NCBI RefSeq assembly: GCF_024347215.1
Contig: NZ_AP025282.1
Span: 1,674,001-1,738,000 of the forward strand
Length of the DNA stretch: 64,000 bases
Origin: Aliamphritea ceti
GTDB taxonomy: Bacteria > Pseudomonadota > Gammaproteobacteria > Pseudomonadales > Balneatricaceae
Direction: 5' to 3'
Part shown: positions 59,363-64,000 of the stretch, piece after piece
Position numbering within the stretch: position 1 is the stretch's first letter
Layout: each line of letters begins with the position of its first letter
The notes under the pieces: model-generated
The model's input: only the letters and a program-made list of their open reading frames with translations
Databases searched by the model: none
What the model was told of the DNA's origin: nothing
Program-made: the position numbers and the translations under genes

Positions 59363-59803
59363 ATGCGAGCGAAACATATAGTAAGCGCTAATGCTGAAAC
59401 ACAAACCACTCCCAAAGGTGAAACGACAGTGTTTCTGGCAACAGCAGAAGATACTAATGGGAGGGTTTCAGTTTTTGATAGCCAGCTACCTAAAGGTAAC
59501 AGCGCCCCCTGGCATTATCACGAGACTGATGATGAAATTTTCTATGTAGTATCAGGTGAAGTTGAGTTTGGAATTAATGATGACGAGGTTATTGCCCGGG
59601 CGGGGGATCTTGTCATCGCAGGCCCAAAGGTGCTGCGTCGTTTTAAAGCTTTGACTGACAGTCATTTGGTAGTCATTAATGCTCCTGGTGGACCTTCTGA
59701 ACGTTTTTTACGTGATATATCAGGCTTGCAGGGCGTGGTAACAGAAGAAGATAACCAGCGTTTTATTGTTGAATACGGGATTCACATTGTTGATAAAGAA
59801 TAA
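59363..59803 (+). CDS. Cupin-domain protein
   Basis: A 146-residue single-cupin protein. Cupin motif 1 is PWHYHETDDEIFYVVSGEVE (two His and Glu metal ligands) and motif 2 is AGDLVIAGPKVLRRFKAL, where the usual late His is absent from the P-x-x-x-x-H pattern, so metal binding may be partial. RFLRDISGLQGVVTEEDNQR resembles quercetinase-like cupins. Function is unknown. GAGGTGAG precedes the ATG. Confidence 0.88.
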   Translation: MRAKHIVSANAETQTTPKGETTVFLATAEDTNGRVSVFDSQLPKGNSAPWHYHETDDEIFYVVSGEVEFGINDDEVIARAGDLVIAGPKVLRRFKALTDSHLVVINAPGGPSERFLRDISGLQGVVTEEDNQRFIVEYGIHIVDKE

Positions 59804-59858
59804 GTGATAGCCAGAGTCCGTGATGAGTCGTGTAGTTACTGATCTCTGAAGCAATAAA

Positions 59859-59883
59859 AAAGGCCGCTATATATGCGGCCTTT
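59859..59883. terminator. Bidirectional terminator
   Basis: AAAGGCCGC and GCGGCCTTT pair around TATATAT, with A-run and T-rich flanks, between the convergent cupin and hpf genes. Confidence 0.9.
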
Positions 59884-59926
59884 CTCATTTAGTTGCTAAC
59901 TTACCAGCGTTAGCATGTCGCATGGA

Positions 59927-60304
59927 TTACGCGGAATATTGCTCTTCGTAATCGGTGTCATCCTCATCATCCGGCATAACTTCAGCGGATTCTTCGGCAG
60001 GCTTGGTCGTGCCTTTTTTGTTAGTTTGAATATCGCGAATTTTGGCAAGTTGTTTATCGATCTTGCTACTTAGCGCATCCAGAGCCGCGTACAGATTTTC
60101 GTGGCTGGCTTTGGCGAACAGATCTTTGCCTGTGGCATGGACAGTAGCTTCTACTACTTCCTCTTTGCCGTTTGATTTTTCAATAGTGACTTGCGCGCTG
60201 GTAATAACGTTGTAGCGCTTTTGACTTTCGTGTAACCAACTTTCTATCTTTTCCCGTGTAGAGTCTGAAACTTTGTCGTTGCGATTAGTGATGTTTATAT
60301 TCAT
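59927..60304 (-). CDS. hpf: Ribosome hibernation-promoting factor, short form (RaiA/HPF family)
   Basis: A 125-residue HPF/YfiA-type protein. The ribosome-binding domain covers residues 1-95: INITNRNDKVSDSTREKIES, AQVTIEKSNGKEEVVEATVH and SHENLYAALDALSSKIDKQL. The C-terminus is a short acidic tail (MPDDEDDTDYEEQYSA), not the long HPF dimerisation domain. It binds the 30S decoding centre in stationary or stressed cells. It is a lone gene here; the housekeeping hpf usually sits by rpoN, so this may be a second paralogue. Confidence 0.88.
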   Translation of the reverse strand: MNINITNRNDKVSDSTREKIESWLHESQKRYNVITSAQVTIEKSNGKEEVVEATVHATGKDLFAKASHENLYAALDALSSKIDKQLAKIRDIQTNKKGTTKPAEESAEVMPDDEDDTDYEEQYSA

Positions 60305-60625
60305 ATATAACCCTTACTGCAAAAAACTCGGACACTTCTTCACCTGTTACAGAGACATCCTTTCTGACAGGCTCACTTACAGAATGCTCCGATTAAAAAT
60401 AATTGCAATAGGACCAGTGGTCAAAATGTGTAATTTTTCTTACAAAACAACGCAGATCAAGGAAATGGATGGTTTCAAATGTAAAAAATAATTAACAGAG
60501 GAACTCTCGGTATTAGGCTGGGTCAACATATGATTAGACCTTTCGTTGAGCGTTTATTCTGGGTGAAATTAGTCTGGAAGAACACGTATTGATAGTAAGC
60601 AGTCAGGTATAGAAAAAGTATTCTG
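60305..60625. other. 321-bp gap upstream of hpf
   Basis: No gene is seen. On the minus strand a TTGAT half-site (60456-60460, ATCAA on plus) with a poor second half could be a weak Anr/FNR box. A GGACCAGTGGTC near-palindrome lies around 60411-60422. These are weak signals. Confidence 0.3.
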
Positions 60626-61102
60626 TCAGAATTTCTTCGCAATACTTTCAATTCTGTTTGGCATGCCTCTGCCGTTATTCCACCAGCGGTTAGGGTTTTC
60701 GTTCTCAGGGTTATAGGCGGCCCGGCTGGCCCAGTCTTCCCGTAGAAAAATTACCGGTTCTTCGTAGTGATGAACCTGATGGATGACATCCATTACCTGT
60801 TCGAGAATGTCTGTATCCCGTTCAATTGAGATTTTGAGTTCCACCATTGGATAGGTTTCGGTGCTACCAGCTTTATACCCTGTTGCATGGGTTGTCGTTG
60901 TCGAGCCTTCTTCAGGTTGTGAGGTTTCCATCGCCTGAGCTGAAATACTCGCGTTACGCTGATAGCGGCCATAACTTAACGGATAAACTGTCATAACCGC
61001 GTCGAGAATCTTATCAACATCCTCGATTGGAGTTTGAATCTCAAGTGTCCATACTGGCGTAAAGCGACCTGATTTTGCTTTGTATTCTTCTAAACCCATC
61101 AT
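60626..61102 (-). CDS. CutA/PII-like-fold conserved hypothetical protein
   Basis: A 158-residue protein with a two-part ferredoxin-like pattern: an N-terminal strand-helix (WTLEIQTPIEDVDKILDAVM), a long polar insertion, then ISIERDTDILEQVMDVIHQV followed by HHYEEPVIFLREDWAS. The H-x-Y-E-x-P segment recalls CutA1 and NIF3/YqfO insertion domains, which contact metals or ligands at trimer interfaces. Function is unknown; the resemblance is motif-level only. Start at 61102 or 61099 (adjacent Met). Confidence 0.65.
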   Translation of the reverse strand: MMGLEEYKAKSGRFTPVWTLEIQTPIEDVDKILDAVMTVYPLSYGRYQRNASISAQAMETSQPEEGSTTTTHATGYKAGSTETYPMVELKISIERDTDILEQVMDVIHQVHHYEEPVIFLREDWASRAAYNPENENPNRWWNNGRGMPNRIESIAKKF

Positions 61103-61268
61103 TCGTTTTGCCTACTAATTTACCGGTTGGTTCCTACTATTGCCTTCCTACTTTACTTAACCAGGCAAGAGCAGAGCAAGGCTGTATATAGCTGCTCTGC
61201 TTGTTATATACGGGGGGCGCGAATACATTTTTTGTTGAAACGGGTTTAGCTATTAGGAATTCATGCGG

Positions 61269-61778
61269 TTACTTATAAGCGCCGGAAGCATAGTGCAATT
61301 CATAGCTATGGCTATAGATTTCCAGAATATTACCGAATGGATCCTCCATATAAATCATTCGATAAGGTTTTTCATTGGGAAAGTAATACCTCGGTTTAGC
61401 CATACGTTTTTTGCCTCCAGCCAGCACAATTTTTTCTGCCAGTCCTTCAACATCAGGGTCCTGAACGCAGAAGTGAAAAATGCCTGTTTTCCAATATTCA
61501 AAATTGTTTTCAGGACTTTTCTGATTCTTAAACTGAAATAATTCCACGCCTATCCGGTCACCTGTAGAAAGGTGTGCGATCCTGAATGTTCCCCAGCCTG
61601 GTCCGAAAACATCGGTGCACATTTCGCCGATTGCGCTGTCATCTTCTGTGATCTCGGTTGGTTCCATAATTAAATACCAGCCCAGCACTTCGGTATAAAA
61701 TTTCACAGCAGCGTCGAGATCCGGAACGGAAATTCCAATATGGGAAAATGTCCGGGGATAAGGGGATGGCAGACTCAT
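61269..61778 (-). CDS. VOC-superfamily (glyoxalase/bleomycin resistance/dioxygenase) protein
   Basis: A 169-residue VOC protein with two beta-alpha-beta-beta-beta units: FSHIGISVPDLDAAVKFYTE at the start, IGVELFQFKN (Glu ligand), GIFHFCVQDPDVEGLAEKIV and YMEDPFGNILEIYSHSYEL at the end. Metal ligands His/Glu/His/Glu are in place. The reaction is unknown; dioxygenase, lyase and epimerase relatives exist. GGAG precedes the ATG. It is divergent from a LysR gene, its likely regulator. Confidence 0.9.
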   Translation of the reverse strand: MSLPSPYPRTFSHIGISVPDLDAAVKFYTEVLGWYLIMEPTEITEDDSAIGEMCTDVFGPGWGTFRIAHLSTGDRIGVELFQFKNQKSPENNFEYWKTGIFHFCVQDPDVEGLAEKIVLAGGKKRMAKPRYYFPNEKPYRMIYMEDPFGNILEIYSHSYELHYASGAYK

Positions 61779-61873
61779 GATACTGACTCCAAATATTAAT
61801 TTTGAAAGCAGTCTATAAAGTCACTGTGTTAATATGAAATTATCATTGGTGATTGAATTGATAATAAAACGTT

Positions 61874-62746
61874 ATGATAAATCCTGTCTATTTACGTACT
61901 TTCATGCGTCTGGTTAAAACCAGTCATTTCACCCGAACCGCGCAACAGCTCAACATGACACAGCCTGGTGTTAGTCAGCATATTAAAAAGCTGGAGGCAC
62001 AGCTGGGTAAGGCACTGCTTAGCCGACAGGGTAAAGGGTTCGAATTAACTGCAGCGGGGGATATCCTTTATCAGTACGGAATAACACAGGCAGAAGCCGA
62101 ATCCGAATTACTGAATTCAATCGGTGAAGATGATAGTTATTCAGGTGACTGTAAACTGACGTGCTCCGGTTCAATGTCAATGTTGTTGTATCCACAGCTG
62201 CTTAACTTTCAACAGCAATATCCTGATCTTAGTATTAGCATTGAAGCAGCGCCGAATGCAGCGATCATCGAGCTAATCAGAGCAAATAAGTCTGATATAG
62301 GTCTGATGACTCAGCCTGTAAATGATCCCACACTGAAGCAGGAGCTGGTTGGAGAAGATTCTCTATGCCTGGTGCTGCCCAAAGATGCGAAATCAGGTTG
62401 GCAAGATTTGATGGCGTTAGGCTTCATTAATCACCCGGATGGGCATCACTATGCTATTCAGCTTTTAGAAGCGAATTATACGGACGAATATCAGGGCATG
62501 AGACACATATCCCAGTCAGGTTATATCAATCAGCTAAGCCAGATTTTGTTACCGGTATCACAGGGGCTAGGCTTCACGGTTATACCTCAGTCATCTCTTG
62601 AGGCGTTTCCTTATCCGGATAAAATCTGCTGTGCCAGACTGTCCACGCCTGTGAATGAAAGTGTTTATCTTGTGACAAAAAAGCATCGCGAATTACCTAA
62701 ACGGTATAATCTGATTCGTACGCAGATCAAAGCGTTGATTCGTTAG
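61874..62746 (+). CDS. LysR-family regulator (divergent from VOC gene)
   Basis: A 290-residue LysR protein. N-terminal helix-turn-helix: LRTFMRLVKTSHFTRTAQQL, MTQPGVSQHIKKLEAQLGKA and LLSRQGKGFELTAAGD. The effector domain starts near 92 (GDCKLTCSGSMSMLLYPQLL). The 95-bp divergent gap to the VOC gene suggests direct control. The ribosome site is weak; ATG at 61874 is the only reasonable start. Confidence 0.93.
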   Translation: MINPVYLRTFMRLVKTSHFTRTAQQLNMTQPGVSQHIKKLEAQLGKALLSRQGKGFELTAAGDILYQYGITQAEAESELLNSIGEDDSYSGDCKLTCSGSMSMLLYPQLLNFQQQYPDLSISIEAAPNAAIIELIRANKSDIGLMTQPVNDPTLKQELVGEDSLCLVLPKDAKSGWQDLMALGFINHPDGHHYAIQLLEANYTDEYQGMRHISQSGYINQLSQILLPVSQGLGFTVIPQSSLEAFPYPDKICCARLSTPVNESVYLVTKKHRELPKRYNLIRTQIKALIR

Positions 62747-62893
62747 CAGCGGTAAGAGCTTTTGATAAACAGACTTGAGATTAAATGAGTGATTCATCTC
62801 AGAATGCTGTTGTTTTAACAGTTAAAATTCTTAACAGCAGAATACTGCCTATGGCACTATATCTGTGTGTAATCAGTCTTCAGGAATAGATCA

Positions 62894-63739
62894 ATGGCAA
62901 AGGATTCTTCACGGGGAGTATCGACCTCGGCACTGGCCCGGGCGCTGGATAAAACCAGCAAGCAGATGTTTGCTGAACTGGCGGCTTTAGGCTGGATTCG
63001 TCGTGAGGATGATCAGTGGCAGTTAACCAAGAAAGGCGAATTTGAAAAGGGCCGTTATCATAACAGTGATAAGTTTGGCACTTATATCGTATGGCCTGAC
63101 TCAGTGCTGGAGCACCCGGCGCTGGTTAAATTTGAAGCCCGCTTACTGAGCCACAATGATCTTGCTGATCACTTCAGTTATGACGCCACGATGATGCTGA
63201 GGTTATTTGCCGAGCTAGCATGGATTAAGCCGCATTTGCATGGCTGGCAGGTAACCGCTGCCGGCAAGTTACAGGGTGGATCACAGCATGAAGATAAGGA
63301 TTCAGGTGTACCACAGGTGTTGTGGCAGAAAACACTGCAAACTAACTCTGTGCTTGAGCAACGCTTAAGAGTAGCGCTGGGAGGAGACACAACAACCGAT
63401 GATCAGGAAGCCGTTCGAACACTGGATGGTCGCTGGGTGGCTGATAAAGGTGCAGCACTGATTGCTAACTGGTTATATCTGGCAAATATACGCTTTACTA
63501 CTCATATGAGCATTCCGGAATTACCGGATCAGTATGCTGATTTCTTTCTGCCGGAAGCAGGCTTATATCTGGAATACTGGTCAGAATCGCTTACCGCCCA
63601 TCAGCTGGCGCAAAAAATGACCCGTAAAAACCATTACGCAGCTCAACAGTTAAATATCGCTGACTTACGTAATGATGATCTGTCCCATCTGGATAAACAT
63701 CTGACAAAGTTGCTTCTACAGCAGGGAATTGCGCTGTAA
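62894..63739 (+). CDS. Two-domain protein: N-terminal HTH repeats, C-terminal PD-(D/E)XK-like nuclease domain
   Basis: A 281-residue protein. Residues 1-60 and about 85-125 look like related wHTH or KilA-C-like units (VSTSALARALDKTSKQMFAE with QWQLTKKGEFEKG, and LADHFSYDATMMLRLFAELA with WQVTAAGKLQGG). Residues 184-281 resemble a PD-(D/E)XK fold: DKGAALIANWLYLANIRFTT, Asp216 in YADFFLPE, Glu227 in LYLEYWSES, Lys245 in MTRKNHY and a final LRNDDLSHLDKHLTKLL. The helix-1 Glu common in this fold is missing. Related proteins are often mislabelled. Nuclease activity is inferred. AGGA precedes the ATG. Confidence 0.72.
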   Translation: MAKDSSRGVSTSALARALDKTSKQMFAELAALGWIRREDDQWQLTKKGEFEKGRYHNSDKFGTYIVWPDSVLEHPALVKFEARLLSHNDLADHFSYDATMMLRLFAELAWIKPHLHGWQVTAAGKLQGGSQHEDKDSGVPQVLWQKTLQTNSVLEQRLRVALGGDTTTDDQEAVRTLDGRWVADKGAALIANWLYLANIRFTTHMSIPELPDQYADFFLPEAGLYLEYWSESLTAHQLAQKMTRKNHYAAQQLNIADLRNDDLSHLDKHLTKLLLQQGIAL

Positions 63740-63825
63740 AAGGCTGTTTTTGCCTGCGACTAAGGTCGAATTTTTTCAGATCTGTTTTGTAATAATCTTT
63801 TGTTTAACAATGTCTTAGGTGTTAT

Positions 63826-63849
63826 CCCCTGATAGGGGTATACCCTGAT
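63826..63849. promoter_or_regulatory. Overlapping palindromes upstream of the Tat-protein gene
   Basis: CCCCT-GAT-AGGGG (63826-63838) overlaps the perfect palindrome GGGTATACCC (63836-63845), and CCCTGAT is repeated at 63827 and 63843 with a 16-bp period. An AT-rich GATAATATG lies about 20 bp downstream as a possible -10 element. This looks like a regulator-binding array for the gene at 63940. Confidence 0.55.
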
Positions 63850-63939
63850 TTGTTGGTGTCGCGGGATAATATGCTGGTGACCGGGCATTAGCCCACAACG
63901 GCCCTAAGCCATAACGACAATAACAAAAGGATCACCGAC

Positions 63940-64000
63940 GTGAAGAGAAGAGATCTGCTAAAAGTGGCTGCCACTGGTATGGCAGCAGCCCCATTGGCGA
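63940..64000 (+). CDS. Tat-exported protein, 5' end only
   Basis: The window ends 20 codons into this gene. It starts with GTG, with AAAGGA 9 nt upstream. The peptide begins M-K-R-R-D-L-L-K, a twin-arginine motif, followed by VAATGMAAAPLA, typical of a Tat signal. The mature function is not visible; TRAP binding proteins and molybdoenzymes often begin so. Confidence 0.75.
   Translation, partial: MKRRDLLKVAATGMAAAPLA

Overview
The window looks like chromosomal DNA of a heterotrophic marine gammaproteobacterium, most like Oceanospirillaceae such as Amphritea, Neptunomonas or Marinobacterium. That placement is inferred from protein style (assimilatory nas/nir genes, an NAD-linked Fds formate dehydrogenase, TRAP transporters, many LysR regulators) and from GC content near 48-50%; no rRNA or marker gene is present to fix it. 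One tRNA gene (Glu, anticodon TTC) is present. No CRISPR array, prophage or intact insertion sequence was seen.

Layout. 1-8.1 kb: small regulators and enzymes (MarR with a 24-bp operator palindrome, isochorismatase-like hydrolase, LysE exporter, a divergent pirin/LysR pair, glutathionyl-hydroquinone-reductase-type GST, RecQ). 8.3-10.2 kb: a more AT-rich methyltransferase/LysR cassette flanked by palindromic repeats. 10.4-20 kb: Mrr-like membrane protein, D-amino-acid-type aminotransferase behind a 530-bp structured leader, gamma-butyrobetaine dioxygenase divergent from a TetR regulator, an RNA methyltransferase, and a DUF2252-DinB-GFA-GNAT run.

20.1-31.7 kb is a complete assimilatory nitrate/nitrite cluster on the minus strand: nasT (ANTAR antiterminator), NarK/NasA-type transporter, a PP2C phosphatase-Ser/Thr kinase fusion, a NirB-N-terminus-like FAD protein, nirB, nirD and the nitrate reductase nasA. 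Two nearly identical sigma-54 promoters with upstream NtrC-like sites, plus two strong leader terminators directly before the transporter gene and before the FAD protein gene, suggest two layers of control: NtrC for nitrogen limitation and NasT antitermination for nitrate.

33.2-37.5 kb (minus) holds pxpA, pxpB and pxpC (5-oxoprolinase) bracketed by DUF1445 and DUF4392 genes, the two halves of D-glutamate cyclase, so the operon probably feeds D-glutamate or 5-oxoproline into glutamate. 39.1-45.2 kb (minus) is fdsGBA-fdhD-fdsD, the soluble NAD-dependent molybdenum formate dehydrogenase, next to a divergent ModE-HTH/molybdate-binding-domain regulator. 47.8-57.8 kb is a catabolic island: a divergent RpiR regulator, a TRAP transporter (P, Q, M), N-formylglutamate amidohydrolase-like hydrolase, glutamine-synthetase-like ligase, aldehyde dehydrogenase and GMC alcohol dehydrogenase. 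This set fits an uptake and gamma-glutamylation route for an amino alcohol and is the best candidate for an undescribed pathway. 57.9-64 kb: lipoprotein hydrolase, cupin, short HPF, CutA-like protein, VOC protein with LysR, a PD-(D/E)XK-like protein, and the first codons of a Tat-exported protein cut by the window edge.

Start codons were chosen from ribosome-binding-site spacing where alternatives existed. All functions are from reading motifs by eye; no database search was run.
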